Positions 22,352 to 36,235 of a DNA stretch of 49,954 nucleotides are shown here, piece after piece; position 1 is the stretch's first letter; every line of letters begins with the position of its first letter. The position numbers and the translations under genes are program-made. Location: positions 206,485 to 256,438 of the forward strand of contig NW_003109092.1 in assembly GCF_000003605.2 (NCBI RefSeq), written 5' to 3'. A model generated the notes under the pieces. The model ran no database searches and had not been told where the DNA came from. It saw nothing but the letters and a program-made list of their open reading frames with translations. Origin of the DNA: Saccoglossus kowalevskii. Taxonomy: Eukaryota; Hemichordata; Enteropneusta; Harrimaniidae.

Positions 22352-24071
22352 TCTGGGCAGTTTTATCCGATTCCTTGTGTTCGTTAAAAATATCTCGAAT
22401 AGTTCTTACAACAACTGACAGTCGAATGACGCGCGTACTCTGCTACAAGGAGATGAGTTTGGAGGTATCACTATTGGGACTAGTTAATTCTACCAATAGG
22501 GGTGGCCGGTCTTGGCGATAGCCCAACGTGGCTAGACTGAGTATCCTTCACGGGGAAACTGCCCTTACATGTAATTCATATCCACCAGATTCGTAGTCGT
22601 AGCCGTCCAATCACACGTGTTAAAACAAAAATGGGGCAATTTTCTATTTTTCGACTTGGCTGATCAAGACCCTGTACATTTATTGTATTCAACATCACAC
22701 ATTTCATTTTTTACTAGTAAATGATGAATTTGGCAGATAAAAGGGAAAGCCAAGCATCTCTCGGAGGGATAATTATACCCGGAGTAGAAAAACGTGTTCA
22801 CTTGGCGGTTATGTGTTCCTCTACTTGATTTTCAAGTAGTAGGTTCCACAATACTGTGACGAGAATAAACCTTAGAATAAACCAAACATGTTTTGAATCT
22901 TAGATAAAGTACCGGTAATGCGGTGCAATATGGCGAATGTAAACACACCTATGATACTCGAGAAAACTATGTCGTGCTAGGTCGATACAAAATATGATGA
23001 CAAAGCGGACGTGACCAATGGAACGGACGTCTGCCCATTGACGTCATTCCATGAAAACGAATGGTGACTTTGTCTAGTTGTCTAGTCTAGATGGCGCTAT
23101 TACATATTCTCGGTCGGGGAAAATTAAAACATCTCTTCTTCGCGCCGTTATTTTCAAATCGACATAAGCTATAGATTACTGGATTATTTGCATTTTTGCA
23201 ACTGTCTTCAAAGCTCAATTATAAATTGCAAAATGCAGTTTAGGTGATTTTTTGGCAAATGTCATGAAATATGCAAATTAACAAATTAAAATCTACTATA
23301 ATCTGTATAATACTAAAAATTGGCTTTCCTTACTCAGTACTTACTATAAAGGATAACAAACACAGAATATAGAGATTCGCCGCTAAGACTCACAATATTA
23401 AGCGATGTCCGAATAGTGATAACACACTCATTGCGCCCTCTGTCGCCTGAGTTGGGAACTATAGCCATAGTTTCCATGGTTACAATGAGATAGAAATGCG
23501 TAATAAGTGTGTTCTGTTCTGTCCCGTTTTGTTTTGTTTTGTTTTTACGGCAGGGAATACTCAAGGAAGGATGACAAATTATGTTATACATCTAAAATAC
23601 TACACTTAATTACAGTACCAACATCTCGGCAGTTCCTGTGCCAACCAAATAACACGTAGAAAAGCAGTAAGAAACGATTACTGTGACCTCGTTGAGTTAA
23701 AACGACAGTGGCAGCACCGTTAGTCTCTTATTATTTTATACTCAAAATTGCGGTAATTCTAAGCATATACCGAGTATCGACGGCTTAATTTCGTTTTCAT
23801 AGTTTATCCCACATCTCACCCGTCTACTTTTTCACTGTTTATGTTTACACTGTCGTTGTTTACGCTTTGAACTGGGAGATAAAATCTCAAGGAGAACGTG
23901 ATGACACATTCGAACGAGATCTGCGTAATTGGGGAATGCTTGTCATAACCATCAGAACAAGGTCGATAAACATAACGTTCTGATCGATGTCGTTTAAAAT
24001 AACTGAGAGGAGAACGAAGGAAGTGAGAAGTCGGTGCTGAAATGCAGATTTTCTAAAACCAGTGTGATTTG

Positions 24072-24174
24072 TTAAAGAGCGGTGGTCGTCCCGCCGCGCA
24101 TAGTATGCGACATTTATGTTGATAAACATTGATTTTCCCACAATCCAATGCGCTCGAGTACGAGTTTTGACCTG
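24072..24174 (+). mobile_element. TTAA MITE (AGGGCGG family), truncated copy
   Basis: It starts TTAAAGAGCGGTGGTCGTC and carries GTTGATAAACATTGATTTTC and CCAATGCGCTCG as in 14606 and 47102, then similarity stops. The minus-strand frame over it is a shadow. Confidence 0.6.
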
Positions 24175-26721
24175 GAAACAATTATTGACTCTATTTCCAC
24201 AACAGAAAGCACATTATTCGAGAACTTACAGTAAAAGTTGCAAAACAAGAATTATACCGATTTGAATCTAGGGCAAATAACACTCATAAAGGGGATTATA
24301 GTTGATACACGCCATGAAGAAATAATTTATTGCATGTAAGTGTCGTCTGGATATGCAACGTTAAAGACAGTAAAGTTCATTAACCTTTGTCTGAAAATGA
24401 AAACGCCATTAGCTTTACTAAGTGGCTTCGTTGGGACATAATATACACATAACGTATTGTAACCAAATAGGCAAACATTCTTTTCGGATTTGGAAGAACA
24501 TATTGGACGTCTTGTTGATTTTATTGTAAAATGAGCGAGACATTCAAAGGGTCACGAAAACCACCAATTACGCTACTGTAAAAAGCGTTAACTTTCACAT
24601 GTTTTAGTTGATTTAATCATGGTGTATGATCATCAAGTTTTCGATTCATGCCACGTGGCAATCACGTGCCTACGTTTGATAGCACCGGGAACAAATGTTG
24701 CCTGAAAAGAATACATATGAAGTAAGAATCTGTTATTTTATTCAATTAAAAGAATCAATGAAGAATTCAACATGAACGTGCTTTGAATTACTGGTACGTA
24801 TCGTTAATTCAAAGTGCATGCCCGGTTGTCTAGCTCAACATCTCGTTTCTGTGCGACTATAACACCGTGTTTAACGATTTAATCGGTGTACAAAATCATC
24901 AGAGATTCAATTTGAATTTCGAACACAAGTTATGAATAATACATTTCCGTTTTTGTGTGTGTGTTTGTTTGTTTGTTTCTTTGTGTGCTATTTTGTTCAT
25001 ATATGAGCAAATACGCAGTAACGCTACGAAAATAAAATAACCAGAAAATGTGTAATGATGTGACGCGAGAACAAATGAGGTAAAATATACGACAAATTGT
25101 GGCTGACGAAATGCTCAGTTCGTGTCCCTAAAACAGAAACATAGATTCTGCAAGAAACTGTACATAATATTGACACTTCCAGATATTGTAAGAGCAAACA
25201 TGTCCTATCAGTGAGATTGGTACCACCTGTCAATACTAAAACGACGTAACCTAGATCCAGTATGTACCCGCAGCGTAACCTGTACAAGGTTTGCTTTTTT
25301 GCCGCCTGTTGTCTGTAATCCCTTCTCTCCCCGCTTGTAAAAGTAAACGGATTCTAATGGAGTACATATATCCGCTGCTTAACAAGCAGGTATCAAGTTT
25401 CAGATGGCGAGTGGCGTTAATTCATAATAACATAATATTAACACTACACGTTTTTCGATTTGAATAAGGTGATGTCTGCAAAATCAGTGGAGGCTTTATT
25501 ACAGTAAATACGACATATTTCATTGAAGATTTAATGTTGGAATCAATTGGGTATTTGACACGTTCCGTTTACTTAATGTGCACGTTCTGGTGTACCCGTC
25601 GTGTGAGAGTCCAATAATATTATTTTTTGAAGATGAGTTAAGCAACATAAAAGTTTTCATGACCACATGTTTCGTAGCATTCTTGCCGCCAGAGATTATT
25701 TCCGCTTCCAGACACCGCGAAACGCTTGCCAAAATAGGGCTGTGGTGTGCGACGCTGGGTTCGTAGACGACACGTTTTAGAGGTCCACTCAGGCTCATTT
25801 GCGAGATATTTGTCTCATATAATGGATATCTGGCGTTGCAAATCGCAAAACCAGAATTTAAAACTACTAAGACTTAGTTTGCTGTTACTCAAAATGGGCG
25901 TCACTTTTATGATATTCCCCTCGCGATCCGCCACATCATCAACGCATATAAGTAATGCATTCAGATTTATGAAAACGTCATGTGATGTAGTACATGTATA
26001 TGTCTCGGTTAATAGAATATTCAGCTACATGGCAATGTTTACATTTTGATATTGATATTACTAGCGTTCGACGCTACGTGGACTGTGGGTGACACTCTGT
26101 ATAGACTAAAATCTGCAAAATGCGATAATACTAGTATTACACAAACATACGATATTCAAATATGTTTCGATGAAATGGTACCGCTGGAGCTCCGACGCCA
26201 AAGCACAGAGTAGCTCAAATGAACAGATTAGACATGAACTACTAGTATGTTTGGAGTGTAGCGGATAAAAAAAACCTGCCGATAGAGAATGCCAGCAACA
26301 TATGGCACTTCATATATATCTAAATTACTAAGTCGCCGCAGTGAACACGTCACTTCGTACTTGAACCGATTACAAATTTATCATGATCCAGGATGACCGC
26401 ATGTGTCTGTATTTACGCGTAAATGAAATTAGCCAGCTGTGAGATCACGAAACGTTAATTACCAACTCAATACAATCGTGAATTTTGCGTCAGCTATGCC
26501 ATATTTCATCACCGCAGCATAAACACCATACTGCGCCGGCGGAGTTCGTTTTTGACTGCGTGTTGCTGATCGCAGACGTATGGGTGTTTAGTACAGTCAC
26601 AGTCCCTCGAACAGTCACAGTGAACAAATGTCTAAAGCGCTATAGTCATCCGTCGTACAGCTGAACACGTCGCATGGGTCCCACGTCGAACTCGACGTGA
26701 TCAACAACATTTCGTCTCATT

Positions 26722-26886
26722 TTAAAGCGGGGCATTCGACACCTGCACCTGCGTCAGGTAGCCATAGCGTGTCATTGTTTGCAAAGAAGCGTCTACCCAT
26801 GAGCCTTTGCATTTTTAGCGTTTGTTGTAATCGTCGCTTGGGACTCAATTCCCGCGCGTGCGCAGGTGACGACCCTTCCGCTTTAA
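26722..26886 (+). mobile_element. TTAA-flanked MITE (AGCGG family), copy 2
   Basis: TTAA at 26722-26725 and 26883-26886 flank AGCGGGGCATTCGACACC at the left and GTGACGACCCTTCCGCT at the right. It is homologous to 1771-1936 across its length. The plus-strand open frame here is the repeat, not a gene. Confidence 0.7.
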
Positions 26887-29522
26887 TGTCACTTCCATGG
26901 TTATATTATTATATTGCACAACGAGGATAACGTCTCGCTGTATGTGATAAAACGGCGCCACCAGTAATTATTGAGGCGTTATCCTGGGAGTACTTCATCT
27001 TTGTTTATACTTCAGTGTACATAAGCAGGTGCTATCAGTGAGTTCTCATCGCCAACGGTTATTTCATGTTGTTTGGATAAGGGTGGTCTTGGGCTAAAAC
27101 TTCAAGTACCCAACTTCAGAAATGGGTTTTAAATTTCATTGCGACCCTTACACACGTGTTAACGAATGTAAATTCCCCATTTGCAAATTTTTCTGTTGTT
27201 TTAAGGCGCGTGAATATTTGAGCGTCTCGTGAATGTGGCTCGGTGATTCTATTAGGTGATAATAGTCTTTTCATCTCGTATTATCACAACATTGCCAAAC
27301 ATGATCGTAATCTTAGTTTATAGTCGAATATAACATTTTTATTGAATAAGCGCCATCACCCATTAAGTGTGACATGACGAAGAGTCATTTCAGTCGATCA
27401 CTCGTACATTTCATTACATCCGTTTTTATGGGGATTCACTTTTTGTTAATGATGGCATTATGACGTCACTTCTGAAATTGTAGCGCCAACCATAACTAAG
27501 TCTAAGATACAACATTACCTAAACAAATGAATATACTAGTAAACTGACCGAAAGCGTTGACGCATTCGCGGTCACCATGATTACCGATATGACGTCATGA
27601 TTGCATCTAGAAACGAATATTTTTTTACGTAGCTTCAAGTTAGATATATCTAATTTTAAAAGAGAAAAGAAATACGCGTACTAAAACATATCTCAAATCG
27701 TAATAACTTATGGTGTGGCCATAAATAGTTCACACAAATTTCATTATTTTGGTGAATAATATTTTCGAACACAAATGTCACGTGATACGGAGTTTGTACG
27801 TCAACACTCTCGTCACTAATTTTTTTTAGTAAACGTACGCGTGTTGTAACTTCACTCTAGTTGGAAATAACTGTTTATAAGAATGCAACTGCGTGCGCCG
27901 ATTCATCGGACGACCACCGTGACGGCGGCGACAGTTCTCGTCCAGTGACGTCACTTTCATACAGCGTACTCTTTGAGCAATACCCTGTATTTTGTTTCAA
28001 TTCTTACAGCGACATGTTAAAATAAGGCCTGACAAAACCTCTTCAAAAATGGAACAGACAGCGCAATGCAATACAAAGTCTTTTGGTGTCAAAATAAGAA
28101 TATTTTAGAGTGGAATAGTGAAGCTGCTTGCATTAAATCCTAATTGACCCCGGGTCTTCTGAGTGTCCTCCTTATAGAGTACTCTATTACAGGGCAAGCA
28201 AACGGTGATAACAAACAAGAAAAGAGAAACAAGTTTTCCTTTTTTATGTTTTATACGGTTGTAAATTTAGGTAGGTGGCATTAGAGCATGCGAACCACAG
28301 TGCGTGGCTTGACGTTTTCATGATTATTCAAATCACTATCCCGAACATGAAGATACTAAGAAACGATGTACAAAAAAATATCGAAGAGCATTATGATTCC
28401 TTCTAGCCGTTTCCCACCGTCAGGTAGAATAGATGTTATGCGATTCCAACTTGTGGATTGTCATGGTCCTCGCGATGAGCTAAGTTGAATTGGAGAGTGG
28501 TTATTTCTATTGAAATTACAAAACTACAAATGTATGGTAACTCACCATTATGAAGACGCTGAAAACTCGTATAACATGCATGCAGCACCACCCCGTCTCG
28601 CTCAGTTCGTCTTTTTCAAACTTTTTCATCTTTTAACAGCGTTCGTCCGATTCTGGCAAAAATCTCCAGTCTTTTTGCAAAACCTATGTAGAGAGTTTTG
28701 TTTTACTCCAGTAAACAAGTCGGATGAACTCCTCCAAACAGGGGTTATCTCAATGTGGACTTTGTTGATAGAAATACCCTAACTAAATTACTTGTTATCC
28801 CCGCCTCTGTTAAATGGTACCATGTGCTATAAAGCCAAATTCCAAATCGCGCCCTCTGTAGTGGTCGATAGTAAAGAAACTGGGCACACATTTTCTCTAT
28901 AAATAATCAGAACTATACCATTTTATGATGGGATTCAGCGAAAAACATTTTTAGTGATATCGTTACTATTTGTCAACAATACTCATTAATTTTAGAGATT
29001 GAAATGATTTAATGACGACAATAATAAAATGATCGATGTCCGATTTAATGGAATATGACTCAAATATTCGAAACATTTTACGCTACATCAAACTTCTTAT
29101 ATTTACAACAAATTTTAAAAGTCTATCAGACAGAGTGACATCATAGCTGTCAAAACATGCAATCGCCGAGATGAGTTACGACATCAGAGATCACGAACCC
29201 TGCCACTGACCAGATAGTAACTCAGTATATATTCCCGATTTACACACTGATCGTTTTTCACGATACTGAAGTGACCTTCTGATTCTCTTCCCACATATAT
29301 ACTACCAGAGGAATTCGTTGTGTTGTCACAAAATCACTTGTATGCTGTCGTAGTACACGTACTATGTCCACTTTTTTTTTGGGGGGGGTGACATTTTCAA
29401 AATTGGTTTAATTGGCGTACTTGCACTGGAAATGTTTTTTTGTTTTTGGCTCGTTTAAGACTGGGCTTTCTGTAGCACCTCACTAGTCTGTGTATTGTGG
29501 CCGCAAAAAGATGACACAACTA

Positions 29523-29757
29523 AACCATGGACGGATACAGGATTTTTTATGGTGGGGTGGGGTGGGGGTCCAAACTTTAAAATGAAAATGATTTTTTATA
29601 TTATACAAAAACAAATTGAATACATTTTTCAACGGGGGGGGTGATCATCCCCTCCGTGAAAGGGGCGCCGAATCACTTGCAGACGACTTGGGTGTCGCTG
29701 CGATCTATTGAAAGTAAACCTCAAAGATCCGTTGGATTTTTTTAGACCCGCCACTGT
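29523..29757 (+). mobile_element. Probable hAT-like MITE with CAGTGGCGG-type end
   Basis: The right end is GGATTTTTTTAGACCCGCCACTG, whose complement starts CAGTGGCGG. The left end CATGGACGGATACAGGATTT is a decayed counterpart. The interior holds a G-rich run at 29551-29569 and a GGGGGGGG tract near 29636. CAGTGGCGGATCCAGG-like ends are common in hAT-type MITEs (family knowledge); the target duplication was not identified. Confidence 0.4.
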
Positions 29758-32700
29758 AAACACATATCATATGATATGATAATGCTGTGGTAAATTTTCA
29801 ACAGATACAACTTAATGATTATTTCTCCGAAGTGTTCTCGAAATTGTTAGCCCTCAAACGTTTTTAGGAAGAAAGTTTGTTTTGAACAAATTCAAGTTGT
29901 TGTTCCTTTTTTCGAAAGACGGACGTCTGCAAGCATGCATTGTTTAGATTTCAGTGTAGATTAGTTTTCTGTCGATTTGTTAACCAGTTAACATTAACTT
30001 CCACTATCTGGATGTTTGTGTCGAGGACGAGGATTCACACTACCAACACGCAAATTCAGGTATAACGCCAAGACTGAACACACAGTAAAAAACGTTTATA
30101 AAGATCTGAGACTGATGAAAATTGCACACGTTGCTTGCATCGTGTTTTGCATAAATATTCACACTATTGTTCGTCAGTTAATTTTGAACTGCCCTCTATC
30201 CACCACATGTAACAGTGTAGTGATGAATAAATAAAGTGTTTTTTATCAATGAAATCTCAATACAAATCTCGGACAGCAGATAAAAACATTTATTCGAGAA
30301 TTCCTGTACTTGAAATCTTCTTTGTTTAGTCTGAAATTTGACGTAAAACGACTCAAACATTTGTAGCTAACTATTTATAAACACACTGTATTAAAGTTGT
30401 AATCACATTTGTGAAACAATAAATATTCCAAACACCAATCGAAGTTGTCTACGAAAATGGGCTAGTTGATGACGTACTATTTGATAAAAGCGGTGTTCCA
30501 TTTCTAATTAATATCCTAGCACGTCTCCGTCGACCCCGACATTTCCCCTATTTGAATCCAACCTGAAATACTGTAAACACATCTTCGAATCACTATATGC
30601 ATGTTGTTGTCATTTGGCAATACAGAAGTCAGCTATACAGTAACAGATATGACGCAATTATATACGGGTCTCTAATTTTCTGACTGATTAGTTGCCATGC
30701 GCGCAAGGGATTGGTGGGGGTTGATGGTCGATTGATGTTCAGGTCACTTCTGGTTAGCAGAATTATGCCGTTTCAGACAGCTATTTTACTGTTGTACTGA
30801 GCATGTTGATTGTGTACTGCGTTCCCAAAATATTGAAAACGTATTTTCATTCTTACATCCCCCAAAAAAGAGCAAAATATACATGTAATATGTACCACTT
30901 TAGGTAATTTATCTTGTGGGCGTGGGAGGGTTTTTTAGTCTCGGTTAAGCCCAGAACTCAGGTCTACATGTACTCAGTTGTGTAATGTTCTAGCAGTATT
31001 CATAATTATTACGATTCTAGCATAACTGTCCAGACGCAATTTAAAATGTACACTTAGTTCCGTTTTGATGGAAGCGGATCAGTATGCCTTCTATAAATTG
31101 ATGCTGGGAGGCAACACGTTGCTATAGAGACAATCCGTCGTCTACTGTAACCAGGGCAACGCAATGTCAGGGACATTCAGTGGTATATGTGAGGGATACA
31201 ACGCATGACCGGGAACAGCTCGTCTTCTCAGGATGTCTCGCCAATAGGAGTGTACTCACCAGCTTAGCAATAAACACCATGATAATATATGTATGTAACG
31301 TATGCTTTGACGTGAATAACTGACTAAACTTGGCGCATATTAGAAGGGATACCCCGGGTGAATCTGCCCCAGTGGCCGCTGAGAGGTCATATTCGTCTAA
31401 ATATAGTAAGAAGTACACAATTTGATACTAAACTGAATTAATGAGGGGGTATTAACACGTCCAGAAGATGTAGTAGTAACGCACAAGGCTACGATCACAA
31501 GGGGGTCTTGTTTAGCCTAAATTTACAGCCATTCGGCGATGACTTCAAAGCGAGAGTGGGTCACGTACTGTATTCATACAAAACAAGTATCGATGCCATT
31601 CGTATAGAGTTTAACCACTGCAATCTCTGGGACGGAAAATGGTAAAAAAATTAAAAAAAAAAAATTTGTTTTGTTCTCGGTATATTATATGTAAAATTAC
31701 TAGTTAAGTAGTGTTTTTTTTTACCTTGACCATATTGGCTTAAAGTTTCTTTGATGATCAACCCGTTCTGCAATAAAAATGAGCTTAAACAAATGCAAGC
31801 CAACCTGAAAACCCAGCAGACACATGGAACATAGCTATCAAGAAGAACACGTGACCATGTTACCATTGGACAAGTGTACTCAGGCTCTTTGGCACATTAT
31901 GTTATGCATGTTTGATCACGAGATTAAGGGGCTGCGTTTTCACGTTTTTTTTAAATCTATGCAATTCTAAGCCAAATTTACCTTTGGTACTAAATGAGTA
32001 AACATGTGATATTTCATGTGACGTAGCGTATATTTATGATAATAATATGCAAAAAGTGATATATGAAACTTTCTGCTTACAACCACCTTCCATGTTACAA
32101 CTCTTCCTAGTGGGATTCGGATTCATAACACGATCTCAATCCTACTTTAGTTCAATAAACTTTCTCTTGTGTTTAGTATTGAGTTCCTGTTCAACAGCAA
32201 CTATTCTAGACTGTTGTTTTCCGGGGAAATTCCAACATGCCTTTACGAGGAAAACGAGAAAGCTCGATGGATTATTTATGTTAGTACATGTAATGTTAGT
32301 TTTTGAGGGCTGCTGAGTCCAAAACAGTACACTAAATGAACCAAAAAGCATGCTTTAGAGACGTATCTAAACAGAATTTCATTTGCCTTAATCCATTTTG
32401 GATAAGAATCCAGAATGGGTAAAACGCGCACCTTTCACACAGATTAAAAAAAAAGTTTTAGGCAGATATTTTTGGTCGAACATTATCTCCGACAACGGAT
32501 GATCTGGCGTTTCGCGTAACTCATAGGAATTCAGTTTTCTGTTATTCACCCGTGACGGCGGTATCAAGAGTACCATTCTTAAACATAACTATTAGAAGGA
32601 TTTCCTAATTCTCTGCAGGAGATGTACGTTGGAGATATCACAGAGACTGCCGAACCGGGCATGGTTTAGTGTAGTTCATGGGTTCAACATCTGGAATATA

Positions 32701-33353
32701 CGAATTGTAAAAATAATGATGATAAAGTACCCTAGGATATCTGCCTGGATATGTGCGGGTATGTGCATGTTTATCTGTTTCGTCCGACGGTCTCTCCGCG
32801 ATGCGCGAGAAGCAGTCGCACGCGCAACAAAAGTTCTAGTAGTGGATATATAGATCATCTAGCCCACCCCGGTGACGGTTGGAGTTTAATTGGCGACGGC
32901 GGAGATGGATGCATAAGAAGGCACCCCCACGATGCGCATGCGCCAACATACAGCATCGCATCTTCTTAATATACCAACAATGCCGAACTACGTGTCAAGT
33001 TGACAACCTTCGCTCTCAATACACTCGTATCTTTGTACAGGTATCTGCATCAATGTAAAAAGAAACACGATCAAGGGAAACGTCATTAAACTTTAAGGTC
33101 GTTTGATTAAACAACCAAAAGGTCAATGGTTTTTTTTTTTATACAAGAATTTCTAAACAGGGTTTGCCCTAGGCGATCTCAGAGGAGATTTGAAGGCGTG
33201 GTCTTCAGCCCACAACAGTTACCGCACCCGTCTCGCATCGTCTGCAACGACGACTAAATATTTATACAGTCGTGACCACTCTTCTAGTAGATTGACAAAA
33301 TGGCATAAATATTTTCTAAACCTTTGTTTTAACGGGCCTTTATCTGCACATCG

Positions 33354-33602
33354 TTAACCCTCTGCATCCCAAAGTTAACTTCAGGCATCATCCACAAAAT
33401 AGTTCCAATTATATTCTGCTATTTTTCACGAAAAATGTTGAATAAAATTTAAATTTTTTTTGTCAAAAAACAAGAAGGAATGTCACATTTTGTCTGTTTG
33501 GTCCAAAATTAAGATTGAATACTGTAACAGTGGAAATCACAGAAAATGTGAACACATTTATCCCATTTTGAGCGGGAACAAATTTGGCGCTCAAAGGGTT
33601 AA
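33354..33602 (+). mobile_element. TTAA-CCCTTTG MITE, copy 3 (best preserved)
   Basis: TTAACCCTCTGCA at the left and GCTCAAAGGGTTAA at the right, with TTAA exact at both edges. The interior shares GTTTGGTCCAAAATTAAGA and a TTTTGAGCGGGAAC block with copies 1 and 2. Confidence 0.75.
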
Positions 33603-33870
33603 TGAATAGTACAATCTAATACAACACTTCTATTTTATTGTACGAGTTCGTATAGACTGTAGAACTCGATTCGTGTTCTGTATGGTTCAATAAGATACAT
33701 GTATAGTATCACTTCAAGTGTGCCATGCAACGTACCACATCTACAAATACCGGACGAGTGTTAGCATGACTTGTGACAACGTTTTGGGGGACAATAAACT
33801 GCACAACATGTTGTATCTACGAGTTGTTGTCGTCGTTTGGACGGATGGTGTGTTGATTGTGCAACCATAT

Positions 33871-34008
33871 TTAAAGGGACAACAAATTTACTTTCTGGAT
33901 TAAAATAACAATGGATAACAAAAGATAGATTAACATTGTAAACAACATAAACAGAAGTGTCCCATGATTCTTTGGTGCAATCCATGGGATTGAACGGTTC
34001 CCTTTTAA
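33871..34008 (+). mobile_element. Short TTAA-flanked MITE (AGGGA ends)
   Basis: TTAAAGGGAC at 33871 and GTTCCCTTTTAA ending 34008 are inverted repeats with one extra A. The short non-coding interior has no second copy in the window. Confidence 0.4.
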
Positions 34009-34633
34009 AGTGTTGACATTTCGAGAAAACCGTGCATTTTAAGACGCGGTGTATGTGTCGCTTGTCATGTATACGGGGGTTCCTACCATAACGGTAAATA
34101 GTGTAGTACTAAGTACCGCAGGCCATTAACTGGTATGAATCCAGTTTTTTTCCAATACTGTCATTATCGAATTCTTCCACTATAATGGCTCTGTGCTGCA
34201 CCATTTTGAAGGAGTATCATTATTGCCGTGTATTGGAGATGTGTATACAATTCAGACACAACCCTATCCTCCGTAAATATTCGACCCATAGCTTTTATTT
34301 GTGGTGTTATGGTCACAACTATTTGTGATACAGCTATTTCATTCTGGTGCACGTGTGTTCAGTCGTTAGTTCAGATCAGCGGATATATCAGCTGGCCACT
34401 TGAAGTAACAAGGTCATCCGGGATGGCAGTCATGATAACGAGTAAGAATACCATCATCGTTGTGAGGATTAAGTGGTTCACCTCCTATACAAACTTACTA
34501 AAAATTTAATGGCGTGATGAATATTTTATAGTTTACTCGCAAATTATTATGAGAATCACATGTCATCAAAGTCGCGACCTACCAATCAATCAACTAATCT
34601 TTAATACTCCGATCCTGAACGCGCCGCCATAAC

Positions 34634-35072
34634 ATCGCATCGTAACACCACCATTATATCGCACTGTGACACCCATCATGGATTCGCACTGTGACACCAC
34701 CATGATATCGTACTGTGACACCCATCATGGATTCGCACCGTAACACCACCATGATATCGCACTGTGGACCCCGACATGATATCGCACCGTAACACCACCA
34801 TTATATCGCACTGTGACACTCATCATGGATTCGCACCGTGACACCACCATTATATCGCACTGTGACACTCATCATGGATTCGCACTGTGACACCACCATG
34901 ATATCGCACTGTGGACCCCGACATGATATCGCACCGTAACACCAACATTATATCGCACTGTGACACCCATCATGGATTCGCACCGTGACACCACCATTAT
35001 ATCGCACTGTGGACCCCGACATGATATCGCACCGTAACACCACCATGATATCGCATTGTGACACCACCATGG
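34634..35072 (+). repeat. Minisatellite, 18 units of 24-25 bp
   Basis: Units read ATCGCACTGTGACACC followed by either CATCATGG, ACCATGAT or ACCATTAT; a third form has GTGGACCCCGACATGAT. Two forms mostly alternate, giving a ~49-bp dimer. It lies 1.16 kb upstream of the receptor ATG. The minus-strand frame through it (34872-35102) is repeat-encoded. Confidence 0.9.
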
Positions 35073-36235
35073 AATCACACAATATATGCATATATTAAAC
35101 ACAACCGAAATAGTATATCTCGTGGTACGTAGGTTTATTGCTTAGGCCAACAATAATCTATGATAATACAACTATGTGATAAGAATGCGCATGTGTTGCT
35201 AAAAATGTCCGATGTGAGTGTGCAATGTCGGCCACGCCTATTAATTAATTAAATTAGAGATTTTGTGACAAATTACATTGACTTTTATGTTAGATACCGA
35301 GAAGTCATTCAATGTCTTTCACCCCCGAGTAAAAAATGTATCATAGGAAAATTCAATTCAATTAAAACAACCATTTGACTTTTGACCGTGCAGAAATTTT
35401 GAACTTCGACTCCAGAAGATTAGCCTGCATCCAGCCATTCCGTTTGAAGATTTTTCAAAATTACATAATCATACACGGCATCTAGTCTACAGAAAAACCA
35501 ACTTTAAATTCAAAAATATCTGTAACGAATCATCGAGCTTCTATGGAGAGAGTCCTGCAGCGCATGCGTAGTCTCATGTATATTATGAAAGTCCCCTTGT
35601 CAAGGGTCCTTTGGGACACGCGCGTCACATTTGAACACTCATGATACAGAGACGGCTTTTTTTTTGGATAGAATCAGTCCTTCGTTTACATAGCAAACTT
35701 AGCGCTGATATTGACTTTAGTTATTGACCGTGGCCGTCGGTGCTCTTTAGAATATCATAAAACAAGTGGAGGTATTTTAAACCACGTTAACAAGAATGTG
35801 GGGGTGGGGGTTACGATTTAATCAAAAACACGATCTCAGATTAACTTATCTTGTTTTAAATTCACAGAAATTCACACATGTTATAAAAAGTTATATGTTT
35901 GATGGACATGATTGACTCGTGTACAGAAATCGTTTATTATCTATATATATATGAACTCTTCCCTGTTTTAGTGACATGTCTCAACACACGATGAAAACAA
36001 GACAACAAAGCGGGACACATAATTGCTTACATAGTTTACTTTATATATGACGAGTTGGTGACAAGTAATTATTTGAGTTGAGTTTGTTAACACGTATGTA
36101 CATATATAATAAAAAGAATTTGACAAACAAAAGGAATTTGCCAAGACAACAAAGCTGTAGGAAATATATTCCTTTGTGAATACTACGGTGCAGTTACATC
36201 GTACTCCGTGATTCTATAAACGACACATTCTCAAA

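Larger units (their letters stand above)
22352..36235. other. Intergenic region between divergent genes, no gene supported
   Basis: This 13.9 kb separates the tetraspanin start (minus strand) from the receptor start (plus strand), so it should hold both promoters. All open frames here are short, overlap on both strands and show no recognisable domain or splice-linked continuation. Repeats are sparser than in 1-22 kb: TTAA MITEs at 24072, 26722, 33354 and 33871, a probable hAT-like element at 29523, and a minisatellite at 34634. A TATA-like TTATATATGA lies at 36041, about 190 bp before the receptor ATG; whether it is used is unknown. Small non-coding or single-exon genes cannot be excluded. 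Confidence 0.6.

Noticed and set aside
26697-26930. Plus-strand open frame similar to that at 1747-2067
   Set aside because: The likeness of the two peptides comes from a shared TTAA-flanked MITE, not from a gene family.
29551-29569. G-rich run as a G-quadruplex regulator
   Set aside because: It lies within a probable transposon far from any gene start, so a regulatory role is not supported.
30016-30234. Short plus-strand frame followed by AATAAATAAAG
   Set aside because: A poly(A)-like string alone is not enough; the peptide has no recognisable features.
32629-32969. Overlapping open frames on both strands, one with a hydrophobic stretch
   Set aside because: Frames overlap on three readings, with no splice-linked neighbours or domain; probably chance in locally CG-richer DNA.
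34634-35072. 25-bp direct repeats as a CRISPR array
   Set aside because: There are no spacers; units are contiguous as in a minisatellite.
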